This document shows positions 9,933-18,367 of a DNA stretch of 64,000 nt, one piece after another (positions within the stretch are counted from its first letter, which is position 1; the number at the start of each line of letters is the position of its first letter). The stretch is from the NCBI RefSeq assembly GCF_026341815.1, contig NZ_JAPENX010000001.1, forward strand, positions 4,774,001-4,838,000. Reading direction: 5' to 3'. The position numbers were made by a program, and so were the translations under genes. The stretch is from Streptomyces sp. NBC_00572 (GTDB lineage: Bacteria; Actinomycetota; Actinomycetes; Streptomycetales; Streptomycetaceae). Under the pieces are notes generated by a model. That model was not told the origin of the DNA. It made no database searches and saw only the letters and a program-made list of their open reading frames with translations.

Positions 9933-10127
9933 ATGCGGTTGACGATTTTCTGGGAACGGATGGCGGACCACTTCGGTGCGTCCTACGCCGAGTCCTTCGC
10001 GCGTGACCATGTGATGTCCGAGCTCGGGGGGCGGACGGTACGCGAGGCGCTGGACTCCGGCTGGGAGGCGAAGGACGTGTGGCGGGCTGTCTGCGCGGCC
10101 GTCGACGTACCCGCCGACAAGCGGTGA
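9933..10127 (+). CDS. DUF3046 family protein, 64 aa
   Basis: Small helical protein beginning MRLTIFWERMADHFG, with the family pattern of a conserved N-terminus, ARDHVMSELGGRTV, and EAKDVWRAVC. DUF3046 proteins occur in actinobacteria, commonly near recA as here; their function is unknown. Full length for the family. Confidence 0.85.
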   Translation: MRLTIFWERMADHFGASYAESFARDHVMSELGGRTVREALDSGWEAKDVWRAVCAAVDVPADKR

Positions 10128-10196
10128 CGTCGGACCACCGAAGGCGATGTGCGGGGTCCCGGGTGGAATGTCCGTGCGGTGCGCGAGACTGGCGGG

Positions 10197-11699
10197 GTGG
10201 CTCCGACTGACGACACCGACTCGACCGACCTGACCGCATCGACAGATTCGACCGGATCGACCGGATCGACGACCCCGGCTGGATCGACTGCCCCGGCTGG
10301 ATCGACCGGCCCGGCCGGATCGATCGGCCCGGCCAGGTCGACCCCTTCCGTGGCGCCGGCCGGTGGCGGCGACGGTGGCAGCCCGGCGACCGTGCCCGCC
10401 GCTCAGGCCGCCCATATGCCGCGGTGGCTGCCCCGTGCGCTCGTCCTGGCCCTCGCGCTCTACGCCGTCTTCCTCCTCGGCAACTGGGCCTTCCACCAGC
10501 TCGTCGGCCTCCTCGTCAACATCCTGCTGGCCTTCTTCCTCGCCCTCGCCATCGAACCGGCGGTCGGGCGCATGGCGGCGCGCGGGATGCGCCGGGGCCT
10601 CGCCACCTTCCTCGTCTTCTTCGCCGTCCTGATCTTCGGCGTCGGCTTCGTCGTCCTCCTCGGGTCGATGCTCGCCGGCCAGATCGTGGACATGGTCGAG
10701 AACTTCCCCAAGTACCTCGATTCGCTGATCAACTGGATCAACCAGAACTTCCACACGGACCTGTCGCGGGTCGAGGTCCAGGACAGCGTCCTGAGCTCCG
10801 ACTGGCTGCAGAAGTACGTGCAGAACAGCGCGTCCGGCGTGCTCGACGTCTCCGCCACCGTCCTCGGCGGCCTGTTCCGGCTCCTGACGATCTTCCTGTT
10901 CTCGTTCTACTTCGCGGCCGACGGGCCCCGGCTGCGGCGCGCGCTCTGCTCCGTCCTGCCGCCCGCCCGGCAGACCGAGGTGCTGCGGGCCTGGGAGATC
11001 GCGGTCGACAAGACCGGCGGCTACCTCTACTCGCGCGGTCTCATGGCCCTCATCTCGGGCATCGCGCACTTCGTGCTCTTCGAGATCCTCGGCGTGCCGT
11101 ACGCGCCCGCGCTCGCCGTGTGGGTCGGTCTGGTCTCGCAGTTCATCCCGACCATCGGCACCTACCTGGCCGGCGCGCTGCCGATGCTGATCGCCTTCAC
11201 GGTGAACCCCTGGTACGCGCTGTGGGTGCTCGGCTTCGTCGTGATCTACCAACAGTTCGAGAACTACCTGCTCCAGCCGAAGCTCACGTCGAAGACGGTG
11301 GACATCCACCCGGCGGTCGCCTTCGGCTCGGTCATCGCGGGGACGGCGCTGCTCGGCGTCGTCGGCGCGCTGATCGCCATTCCCGCCGTCGCCACCCTCC
11401 AGGCCTTCCTCGGTGCCTATGTGAAGCGGTACGACGTGACGGACGACCCGCGCGTGCACGGGCACCGGCGGTACGGCGAGGCCGTGGTGGCCCGGTTGCA
11501 GAAGGCTCTTCACCACAAGAAGGAGGCCGCTGCGGAGGTGGAGTCGGGGTCGGGGCCTGCGTCGGAGTCGGGGTCGGCGTCGGGGTCGAGGTCGGAGAAG
11601 TCAACGCCGTCGGAGGGGCCGTCGCAGGCGGAGGGGCCCTCGCCGGCGGGCGGGCCGTCGCAGTCGGAGGAGACCGAGCGCCGGCCCGAGGATTCCTGA
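10197..11699 (+). CDS. AI-2E family (PerM-like) membrane transporter, 500 aa
   Basis: Integral membrane protein of the AI-2E/PerM family with about eight helices from residue ~80 to ~420. Family hallmarks are the central amphipathic region and the loop VSQFIPTIGTYLAGALP. The first ~70 residues are a low-complexity Ser/Thr/Gly/Pro tail made by imperfect repeats of ggatcgacc (10250-10330), and the last ~60 residues are Ser/Glu/Gly repeats. Start: GTG at 10197. The transported substrate is unknown; some family members are sodium/proton antiporters. Confidence 0.85.
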   Translation: MAPTDDTDSTDLTASTDSTGSTGSTTPAGSTAPAGSTGPAGSIGPARSTPSVAPAGGGDGGSPATVPAAQAAHMPRWLPRALVLALALYAVFLLGNWAFHQLVGLLVNILLAFFLALAIEPAVGRMAARGMRRGLATFLVFFAVLIFGVGFVVLLGSMLAGQIVDMVENFPKYLDSLINWINQNFHTDLSRVEVQDSVLSSDWLQKYVQNSASGVLDVSATVLGGLFRLLTIFLFSFYFAADGPRLRRALCSVLPPARQTEVLRAWEIAVDKTGGYLYSRGLMALISGIAHFVLFEILGVPYAPALAVWVGLVSQFIPTIGTYLAGALPMLIAFTVNPWYALWVLGFVVIYQQFENYLLQPKLTSKTVDIHPAVAFGSVIAGTALLGVVGALIAIPAVATLQAFLGAYVKRYDVTDDPRVHGHRRYGEAVVARLQKALHHKKEAAAEVESGSGPASESGSASGSRSEKSTPSEGPSQAEGPSPAGGPSQSEETERRPEDS

Positions 11700-11708
11700 C
11701 TGGCCTGC

Positions 11709-12488
11709 TCAGAGGTACGACGGCCCGGTGACCCGGTGCCGGAAGGTGTGCCAGATCCACGCCTGGACGGCCACGAGGAACGGGGTGACGACCAGCAGGG
11801 CGGGTACGAGCAGACCGAGCGTGGTGGGCGAGGCCGCCCGCTCGGCCAGCGGGAGCGCGGTCCCCGCCCAGAGCGGCAGCCCGGCCATCAGGACCGCGGT
11901 GAACGCGAACGACTGCCAGGGGCGCCCGGCGCGTCCGACGAGCCGGCGGGCCCGCCCGTACGGCAGTCCCGTGAGCCGGAGCGTGGCGAAGCCGAGCCCG
12001 TGCGCGGCGAACAGCGCGGCCACCGCGAGCGCGGTGAGGACGGCCGTGGGGCCGGTCGCCGGTGCGTACGGCCGCCCGGTGAGCAGGGCCGCGAGCAGCC
12101 ATCCCCAGGAGAGCGCCACGGTCCAGCTCCCGCAGGTCACGGCAGCGTCGCAGGCCGCGCGCCAGCGCGGACCCGGGCCGCGGCCGCGCGACCAGAGGCC
12201 CGCGTCCCGGACGATCCAGCCTGTCAGCAGGGCCACGAGAACCAGGAGCCGACCGCTCAGGAGCTCCCCTTCGAGGGCGGGGAAGCAGCCGACCAGTACC
12301 CCTGCGGTGGCGACGAGCCAGACCTCGTTGCCGAGGAAGAAGGGGGCGAAGGAGGCGAGGACGAGACGCCGCTCGTGGTCGCTCCGGCCGAGCCAGGGCA
12401 TGAGCATGCCGGTGCCGATGTCCGCCCCGGCGAGGACGAACCAGCCTGCCGCGAAGAAGGCGAGCAGGGCGATGGCCAGGGTCTCCAC
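11709..12488 (-). CDS. cydB: Cytochrome bd oxidase subunit II, short form (CydB)
   Basis: 259 aa, about seven hydrophobic helices, N-terminus METLAIALLAFFAAGWFVLAG followed by GADIGTGM, the start typical of CydB (G-x-D-x-G-x-G). It pairs with cydA 90 bases upstream. Most CydB proteins are 330-380 aa, so this copy lacks roughly 75-120 residues; the hydrophobic pattern is nevertheless continuous and no frameshift is apparent. It forms the membrane quinol oxidase with CydA. Its 3' end is 9 bases from the convergent AI-2E gene. No cydCD genes lie next to it. Confidence 0.85.
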   Translation of the reverse strand: METLAIALLAFFAAGWFVLAGADIGTGMLMPWLGRSDHERRLVLASFAPFFLGNEVWLVATAGVLVGCFPALEGELLSGRLLVLVALLTGWIVRDAGLWSRGRGPGPRWRAACDAAVTCGSWTVALSWGWLLAALLTGRPYAPATGPTAVLTALAVAALFAAHGLGFATLRLTGLPYGRARRLVGRAGRPWQSFAFTAVLMAGLPLWAGTALPLAERAASPTTLGLLVPALLVVTPFLVAVQAWIWHTFRHRVTGPSYL

Positions 12489-12520
12489 GGGGGCTCCTCG
12501 GGCTTTCCTCGGTGGTTTGG

Positions 12521-12559
12521 TCAGGAGTCAGGAGTCAGGAGTCAAAGGAGTCAGGAGTC
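12521..12559. repeat. Tandem 7-bp repeats between cydA and cydB
   Basis: Five near-identical copies of tcaggag (one expanded to tcaaaggag) in the gap between the cydA stop and the cydB start. Read on the coding strand the unit is GACTCCT. The array could form alternative leader structures for cydB or vary in copy number; nothing in the sequence decides this. Confidence 0.8.
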
Positions 12560-12578
12560 GGGGAACAGGGAGCAGGGG

Positions 12579-13892
12579 TCAGTAGTGGGGCGCGGGGAGG
12601 GCGTCGGCCGGGTCCGGCGCTTCGTCCTCGCCCGCCCCGTCCCCTCCCCGAGAAGGCCGTTCGTCGTGGCCGAGGCCGGAGTCGACCGGGCCCCGGCGGG
12701 CGTGCCGGGTGAGGAGCCAGGCGTTGAGGACGGCGAGCAGGAAGAAGACCGTGGTGAAGACGATGAGGGAGAGACGCATGGTGCCGGGGGAGAGGTTCGA
12801 GACCGCGTCCTCCGTCTTCAGCAGCCCGTAGACCACCCAGGGCTGGCGGCCGGACTCCCGGAAGACCCAGCCGCTGATCATCGCGATGTACGGCAGCGGG
12901 ACGGCCGCCATCAGGACGAGATGCCACAGCCGGAACCGGAAGACGACCTTCTTGAAGGCGGCCAGGATCACCCCGGCGAAGCACAGGTACATCATCAGGG
13001 CGAAGCTGATCAGCATCAGCAGCGCGCCGCCCCGGGTCCATGCTTCGGAGGGCACGTAGTCGCCGGGCCCGAAGCGCTCCGTCAGCTCCGCCTGGACCCG
13101 CGCGATCTCCGCCGTCTTTCCGCTGAACACGGCCGACTTCATCGGCTGGAAGGTGTCGAGGACGGCGAACTGCACCCCGCCGAAGACGGCGGTCACCATC
13201 AGCGCGGGCGCCGACAGGAACACCCCGATCCGCAGGCTGCGGCCGAAGAACTCCCACTCCGGGCTGCGCCGGAACAGGTGGTACGCGCTCACCCCGGCCA
13301 TGAAGAAGCCGGCCGTGAGGAGCGCCCCCGCCACGATGTGCCCGAAGGCGAGCAGCGCGGAGGGGTTCGTCAGTACCGCGAGCGGGTCGTCGAGGACGAG
13401 CTCGCCGCCCTCGGAGCCGTACCCCACGGGGTGGTTGAGGAAGCCGTTGGAGACGAGGATCCAGTACGCCGAGACGTAGGCGGTCAGGACGACGATCCAG
13501 ATCGCGGCCAGGTGGGCCCAGCGGTTGAGCCGGTTCCAGCCGAAGATCCACAGGCCGAGGAAGGTCGACTCGACGAAGAACGCGACGATCGTCTCGACGG
13601 CGAGTGAGGCCCCGAGGATGTTGCCCGCCTCGTGGGTGAGCCCGCTCCAGGCCATGCCGAACTGGAACTCCATCACCAGGCCGGTGACGATGCCGACCGC
13701 GTAGTTGATCACGTACAGCTGGCCCCAGAACCGCACCATGCGCGCGTGCAGCGGCTTCCGGCTGAAGGTGGCCCGCGTCTGGAGCACGGCCACGACGGTC
13801 GCGAGCCCCAGGGTGAGGGCGACGAAGAGGAAGTGCCCCCCGGCCGTGAGGGCGAACTGCAGCCGCGCGAGATCGAGTACGTCCTGATTCAC
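12579..13892 (-). CDS. cydA: Cytochrome bd oxidase subunit I (CydA)
   Basis: 437 aa, the size of short-Q-loop CydA. Visible features: heme-ligand His near residue 20 (AGGHFLFVALTLGL), the acidic proton-channel helix (GASLAVETIVAFFVESTF), the second ligand His in AFGHIVAGALLTAGF, and the quinol-site signature GRQPW. It reduces O2 at the cytoplasmic membrane using quinol. The acidic C-terminal tail (GEDEAPDPADALP) is strain-like variation. The 237-base region upstream (13893-14129) holds no recognisable Rex palindrome. Confidence 0.93.
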   Translation of the reverse strand: MNQDVLDLARLQFALTAGGHFLFVALTLGLATVVAVLQTRATFSRKPLHARMVRFWGQLYVINYAVGIVTGLVMEFQFGMAWSGLTHEAGNILGASLAVETIVAFFVESTFLGLWIFGWNRLNRWAHLAAIWIVVLTAYVSAYWILVSNGFLNHPVGYGSEGGELVLDDPLAVLTNPSALLAFGHIVAGALLTAGFFMAGVSAYHLFRRSPEWEFFGRSLRIGVFLSAPALMVTAVFGGVQFAVLDTFQPMKSAVFSGKTAEIARVQAELTERFGPGDYVPSEAWTRGGALLMLISFALMMYLCFAGVILAAFKKVVFRFRLWHLVLMAAVPLPYIAMISGWVFRESGRQPWVVYGLLKTEDAVSNLSPGTMRLSLIVFTTVFFLLAVLNAWLLTRHARRGPVDSGLGHDERPSRGGDGAGEDEAPDPADALPAPHY

Positions 13893-14047
13893 CCGTTCAG
13901 CGTCGGCGTACGGTCAGGGGCCCGGCATCACCCCAGGGTGGACAACGGCCGTACCCCAGGGGTTGTGCCCGGCCACGCGCGCGTACCCCGTGAGTTGCGC
14001 CGTCCGGTCCCCGACCCCTAGGAGTGTCCTGTTCCACGAGGTCGGCG

Positions 14048-14129
14048 GTCCGGTCGATGGGGTCCCGTCGAAGGGGTCCGGTCGATGGGGTCCGGCCTCG
14101 GCAGATGGGTCCGGCCTTGGCCGATGGGG
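14048..14129. repeat. Imperfect tandem repeats after the response regulator gene
   Basis: Four to five imperfect copies of a roughly 15-18 base unit (ggtccggtcgatggg and variants) directly downstream of the NarL-type regulator stop. Non-coding on either strand as far as can be judged. It may act as a structured 3' end or be neutral repeat expansion. Confidence 0.7.
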
Positions 14130-14798
14130 TCAGGCCAGCCAGCCCGGCGTGATCATTCCGGACTCGTACGCCAGGATCACCAGCTGCGCCCTGTCCCGTA
14201 CGGCCAGCTTGGTCATGATCCGGCTGACGTGCGTCTTCGCGGTGGCGGGGGAGAGGACGAGGCGGCCCGCGATCTCGTCGTTGGAGAGTCCGGCGCCCAC
14301 CAGGCCGAGAACCTCGCGCTCGCGCTCGGTGAGGGCATTGAGCCGGGGGCTCGGGTCCGGCTGCCGGTCGGCCCGGCCCGCGAATTCGGCGATCAGACGG
14401 CGGGTCACGGCCGGGGCGATCAGGGCGTCGCCGCGTGCCACGACCCGTACCGCGTGCAGGAGTTCCATCGGCTCGGTGTCCTTCACGAGGAAGCCCGACG
14501 CGCCCGCGCGCAGCGCCCCGTACACGTGGTCGTCCGCGTCGAAGGTGGTCAGGATGACCACCCGTACCCCTTCGAGCCGCTGGTCGGCGGTGATGCGGCG
14601 GGTGGCCTCCAGGCCGTCGAGCACCGGCATGCGGATGTCCATCAGGACCACATCCGGGCGCAGTTCACGGGCGAGCGCGATCGCCTGCTCGCCGTCCCCC
14701 GCCTCGCCGACGACCTCGATGTCCTCCTCGTCGGAGAGGATCGACCGGAAGCCGGCCCGGACCAGGGTCTGGTCGTCGGCCAGCACGACACGGATCAT
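14130..14798 (-). CDS. NarL/LuxR-type response regulator
   Basis: 222 aa. Receiver domain at residues 1-120 with acidic pocket (VVLADDQ), phospho-acceptor Asp in VVLMDIRMP, Thr in ILTTF and Lys in LVKDTEP. C-terminal LuxR helix-turn-helix (LTEREREVLGLVGAGLSNDEIAGRL) at about 150-210. The start ATG overlaps the stop of the histidine kinase gene by ATGA, so the two are translated together. The target genes are unknown; cydAB lie immediately downstream on the same strand, a possible but unproven target. Confidence 0.92.
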   Translation of the reverse strand: MIRVVLADDQTLVRAGFRSILSDEEDIEVVGEAGDGEQAIALARELRPDVVLMDIRMPVLDGLEATRRITADQRLEGVRVVILTTFDADDHVYGALRAGASGFLVKDTEPMELLHAVRVVARGDALIAPAVTRRLIAEFAGRADRQPDPSPRLNALTEREREVLGLVGAGLSNDEIAGRLVLSPATAKTHVSRIMTKLAVRDRAQLVILAYESGMITPGWLA

Positions 14799-16018
14799 CG
14801 GGGGTCCCCCTCGGACGTGGTGGGTTCTGTGAGCGGGAGGTGGGCGTCCACCAGGAAACCGCCGGCGGCCCCATTCTCGGCGGTCAGCTCGCCGCCGTAC
14901 GCACGGGCCCGCTCGGCCATGCCCCGGATGCCGCTGCCGAGAGGCCGGCCCTCCGGCGCGCCCTCTCCGTCGTCCGCGATCCGCAGCCGTACCGCGTCCG
15001 CGCCCCAGTCGAGGGTGATGTGGACGGTCCTCGCGCCCGCGTGGCGCGTGATGTTCGTCAGCGACTCCTGCACGATCCGGTACGCGGCGAGGTCGACCGG
15101 CGGCGGCAGGGGTACGGGCGTGCCCGTGACGTCCGTACGGACATCCAGACCGGCACTACGCGCGCGTGCGACGAGGTCGCCGAGGAGCGCCAGGCCCGAG
15201 GAGGACGGGACGGTCGGGGTGGGTTCGTCGGCGCGGCGCAGCACCCCGAGGGTCGCCCGCAGCTCGCGCAGCGCGTCCTTGCTGGTGGCCTTCACCGCCT
15301 CCAGGGCCTCGGTGGCGGTGACGAGCCCCGCTTCCGGTGCCGGTCCTTTGCCGAGGCGGTGCAGGGCGGCACCGGACTGGACGTTGATCAGCGAGATGCT
15401 GTGGCCGAGCACGTCGTGCACCTCGCGGGCGATCCGCAGCCGCTCCTCGGTCGCGCTCTGCCGGGCCCGGGCCTCCTGCTCCCGCTCGGCGGCGAGCGCC
15501 CGCTGCTCCACCTCGTGGAGATAGGCGATCCGGGTGCGCTGGGCCCGTCCCACGGCGACGAGGCTGATCAGCCAGCCGGCCAGCATCACGAGCGAGGTGT
15601 CGTCGATCTGCCGGTGCCCCGGCCGCTGCCGGATCTCGCCGAGCCCGACCGCGAGCAGGGTGACGGCGGCGAGCGCGACGGAGGCGGAGAAGCGGCCCTC
15701 GGCGGCGGTCGTGTAGAGCGCGAGCGCGAAGGCGATCATGAGCGGGCCGTCCTGCGCGGACAGCGGGTAGTAGACGACGCAGGCGAGCAGCGTCACGACC
15801 GCGACGGTGACCGGCTGCCGCCGCCGGAAGTACAGCGCCCCGCACCCGACCAGGATGAGCGCCCAGCCGAGCACCGTACGGACGGCTGGCTCGCTCGCGT
15901 ACTGCGCGGAGACGAGCGTCCATACGGCGACGACGACCAGGACGACACCCGCCACGAGGGCATCGGCGGCCCGCGGCGAAAGACGCCCGCCGCCCGGGGA
16001 ACGGAGGGGGAGGGCCAT
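14795..16018 (-). CDS. NarL-type sensor histidine kinase
   Basis: 407 aa. N-terminal half has about six membrane helices (residues 15-150) with short loops and no large extracellular sensor domain, then a coiled linker (EVEQRALAAEREQEARARQS). HisKA_3 dimerisation region with phospho-His in REVHDVLGHS, and an ATPase domain with the G-box GSGIRGM. It phosphorylates the regulator encoded next to it. ATG at 16018 begins MALPLRSP; no better start is present. Confidence 0.9.
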   Translation of the reverse strand: MALPLRSPGGGRLSPRAADALVAGVVLVVVAVWTLVSAQYASEPAVRTVLGWALILVGCGALYFRRRQPVTVAVVTLLACVVYYPLSAQDGPLMIAFALALYTTAAEGRFSASVALAAVTLLAVGLGEIRQRPGHRQIDDTSLVMLAGWLISLVAVGRAQRTRIAYLHEVEQRALAAEREQEARARQSATEERLRIAREVHDVLGHSISLINVQSGAALHRLGKGPAPEAGLVTATEALEAVKATSKDALRELRATLGVLRRADEPTPTVPSSSGLALLGDLVARARSAGLDVRTDVTGTPVPLPPPVDLAAYRIVQESLTNITRHAGARTVHITLDWGADAVRLRIADDGEGAPEGRPLGSGIRGMAERARAYGGELTAENGAAGGFLVDAHLPLTEPTTSEGDPR

Positions 16019-16120
16019 GCGTCGAAGGATAGGCGGGGGGCGGCGGCGGGGCGGGAACGTGGGAGCGGGCGGGAGTGGGACCGCGCGGAGCGTGGGACCA
16101 GGCGGCCTTGGGGGGCTTCG

Positions 16121-16492
16121 ATGATGTACGGGTACTCGGACGAGTGGTGGGCGTTGCTGTTCGTGCCGGTGGTGCTGTGGGTGCCGTTCGGGCCCTTCGT
16201 CATGGGGGCCATGGGGGTGTGGTGCGCCCGGCGGCCCGGACGGTGGCCGCGGCTCTGGTCCGTGCTGCTGCCGCTGGTGCCGGTCGTGGTCTCGGCGACC
16301 GCCATTCTCATGCCCGTGATCACCTGGGAGGAAGTCCTCCATGACGACGACTTCCGGGGCTACTTCCTCGTGTACGTCCTCGGCATCACGGTGCTGCCGT
16401 GGCTGCTGGGGTACGGGATCACGCGCACGGTGCGGGGGGTGCGGGCCCGTTCGGAGCGGGCTCGCGGGGAGCAGGGCCGTACGGAGGCGTAG
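16121..16492 (+). CDS. Hypothetical membrane protein, 123 aa
   Basis: Three hydrophobic segments (about 8-32, 42-65, 85-107) with a Trp-rich N-terminus (MMYGYSDEWWALLFVPVVLW) and a basic Arg-rich tail. Divergent from the histidine kinase gene with a 102-base gap. Not recognised as part of a named family; the position makes a role in the same signalling unit possible but this is only context. Confidence 0.6.
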   Translation: MMYGYSDEWWALLFVPVVLWVPFGPFVMGAMGVWCARRPGRWPRLWSVLLPLVPVVVSATAILMPVITWEEVLHDDDFRGYFLVYVLGITVLPWLLGYGITRTVRGVRARSERARGEQGRTEA

Positions 16493-16514
16493 AGCGTGGC
16501 GCGATGTGCCTCGG

Positions 16515-18320
16515 TCACGCGCGCGTGCCGCCGACGGCGCTGTGCTGAGCGCTCGTGAGGGGGTTGGGGACGGGGAGGTAGTGGGGCGCGGTGCCCTCCG
16601 CGCGGAGCCAGCGGGAGAGCAGGTTGGCTTTGCCGGGGACGGTGGGGGAGTCGAGCAGGGCCTTGATGCCGGGGAGCGCCGGCAGTCGGCCTCCGCGCTC
16701 GAACTCGGCACGGGCCATGGCCCACAGCCCGGGGGTGGAGCCCGGGAAGCGGTGGGTGAGGGCGCCGGCGATCTCGGAGAGGTTGTTGACGACGAGGCAG
16801 TACACGAGCCTGCGCCAGGCCGCCGCGCGGGGCATCTCGGGGATGGTCTTGGCGCCCTCCGCGTCGCGGAAGACGGACTGGACGGGTGTGCCGTGGGTGT
16901 CCACGGCGATCAGGGTGTTCTGCAGGTGGCACTCCACGACGACCCCGAAGCGGGCGAACGCCTCCAGGACGGGCGCCACGACACACCGCAGATAGGCCGC
17001 CCACCAGGGCCCGGGGTCGGTGATCCGGTCGAGGGGGTTGCCGGGGAAGCCCTCGGCGAGCGCGGCGGACAGCACCGCGGTCGAGCCCGGGACCAGATGC
17101 CGGTCGAGGCCGTCCCGGACGAGGACGGCGCAGGTCTCGACGAGACCGTCCACCGTGCGGTAGCCGCGGTCGCTGAGCCAGGACGCGGGGCCGCCCATGG
17201 CGGCGAAGGCGGCGGCCACGACCGGGTCGGTGCGGCGCACATGGAGCAGCTCGTGCCGCCGCATGCGGCGGATGTCGTTGGTGATCCGGACGTCGAGACT
17301 GAACTTGAGGAACAGGTCCTCGGCGCCGTCCTGGGGCCCGTTGAGGGAGTCGTGCCCGGCGCCGACCCGGGAGCTCTGCCCGGCGCCGACCCGGTGGCCG
17401 TGCCCGGAGCCGGCCTGGTGCCCGTGCCCGGTGCCGTCTCCTGGAATGTGCAGCGTGCGGACCGAGGCGGTCGGCCGAGCCGGCCGGGGTGTGACGCCCA
17501 GTCGGATGAGCTTGCCCTCGGCGAAGGCGGCACGCACGCGCGTAGTGCGATCGGAGAGCGCCAGCTGCCAGGGGTGGGCCGGGAGCAGGCGGTAGCCGGG
17601 GGGTGCCTCGCCGAGTCTGTCGAGGGCTCGGGTGTCGCCGTCCTCGACCACCGCGTCCTCGCGTACACCGAGCAGCACGAGCGGGAACTGGGCGTACGCC
17701 TCAGGCGCGTAGCGCAGCCAGTCGGCAGGGGGGCCGTCGAAGACGCGTGCCTTGGGGGCTGGGTGGTACGGGTGGCCCATGACCAGCGCCTGTTCGGAGC
17801 GCAGCCAGGGGTCCTCGGGCGGCGCCACGCGGGCGCGTGCGGCGAGCACGGCCTGTACGGCGGCGCGGCTTGCGGTCATCTCGGCGGCTAGGGCGGGATT
17901 GCCCAGGCCGGTGGAGGCGTACATCTCCTGGACCGCGAGGTCGACGAGCTCGGCGTGACGGAGGATCCGCCACATGTGCCCCGTCCACAGTTCGGGGGCG
18001 GAGGGGCGGTGGCCGGGACGGACCCGCAGGAGCCGGCCGCTGACGCGCAGGCGGTGGACGGCGTACGGGGTGGTTTCGTTGGTGCTGGTGCTGGTGCTGG
18101 TGCTGGTGCTGGTGCTGGTGCTGGTGCTGGTGCTGGTGCTGGCGTGGTTGTGGCTGACCTGGTTGCTCTGGCCGGGGTCGTGGCCGGTGCGGGGTGGGGC
18201 CGTGGACAGGTCCGTCGTCGGGTCCGCCGGGTCCGTCGTCGGGTCCGCCGCCTCGCGGAGCAGGCAGTTGAGCAGGGGCGTCACCGCCAGTGCGTCGGCG
18301 GCCCGCGCGAGTGAGTTCAT
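16515..18320 (-). CDS. IucA/IucC (NIS) siderophore synthetase with Ser-Thr repeat insert
   Basis: 601 aa NRPS-independent siderophore synthetase: ATP-dependent amide/ester formation between a carboxylate such as citrate and an amine or alcohol. Motifs in order: HPYHPAPKAR, LLPAHPWQ, FLKFSLDVRITNDIRRM (ATP site), VECHLQNTLI and FRDAEGAKTIPE, then the ferric-iron-reductase-like C-terminus. Two low-complexity inserts are present: about eleven Ser-Thr pairs at residues ~61-82 from an AGCACC microsatellite, and a Gly/His-rich stretch at ~290-330. Both keep the frame, and all catalytic motifs remain. Divergent from a second NIS gene with a 47-base gap. Confidence 0.9.
   Translation of the reverse strand: MNSLARAADALAVTPLLNCLLREAADPTTDPADPTTDLSTAPPRTGHDPGQSNQVSHNHASTSTSTSTSTSTSTSTSTSTNETTPYAVHRLRVSGRLLRVRPGHRPSAPELWTGHMWRILRHAELVDLAVQEMYASTGLGNPALAAEMTASRAAVQAVLAARARVAPPEDPWLRSEQALVMGHPYHPAPKARVFDGPPADWLRYAPEAYAQFPLVLLGVREDAVVEDGDTRALDRLGEAPPGYRLLPAHPWQLALSDRTTRVRAAFAEGKLIRLGVTPRPARPTASVRTLHIPGDGTGHGHQAGSGHGHRVGAGQSSRVGAGHDSLNGPQDGAEDLFLKFSLDVRITNDIRRMRRHELLHVRRTDPVVAAAFAAMGGPASWLSDRGYRTVDGLVETCAVLVRDGLDRHLVPGSTAVLSAALAEGFPGNPLDRITDPGPWWAAYLRCVVAPVLEAFARFGVVVECHLQNTLIAVDTHGTPVQSVFRDAEGAKTIPEMPRAAAWRRLVYCLVVNNLSEIAGALTHRFPGSTPGLWAMARAEFERGGRLPALPGIKALLDSPTVPGKANLLSRWLRAEGTAPHYLPVPNPLTSAQHSAVGGTRA
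18081..18142. repeat. Hexanucleotide microsatellite (GGTGCT)10 inside the NIS gene
   Basis: Ten full perfect copies of ggtgct plus a partial one, with no interruptions over 62 bases. On the coding strand it reads AGCACC, giving alternating Ser and Thr. The unit is a multiple of three, so copy-number change would lengthen or shorten the tract without breaking the frame. Confidence 0.95.
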
Positions 18321-18338
18321 CGACCTCAGTATGTGTGG

Positions 18339-18356
18339 ATCGCGTTCGACCGCGAT
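18339..18356. promoter_or_regulatory. Candidate operator in the divergent NIS promoter region
   Basis: Inverted repeat atcgcg-ttcgac-cgcgat (6-bp perfect arms, 6-bp spacer) within the 47 bases between the two divergent NIS start codons. Its position could allow one regulator to control both genes. It does not resemble the TTAGGTTAGGCTAACCTAA iron box of DmdR/IdeR. Confidence 0.35.
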
Positions 18357-18367
18357 AGAACATCCGC

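Noticed and set aside
13893-14129. Rex (redox) operator upstream of cydA
   Set aside because: The best candidate (ttgtgcccggccacgc) has the wrong spacing and only one good half.
18081-18142. Reading the hexamer array as a CRISPR or transposon end
   Set aside because: Uniform 6-bp units without spacers; no cas genes in the window.
18321-18367. Iron box (DmdR/IdeR) between the NIS genes
   Set aside because: No TTAGGTTAGGCT-like sequence is present in the 47 bases.
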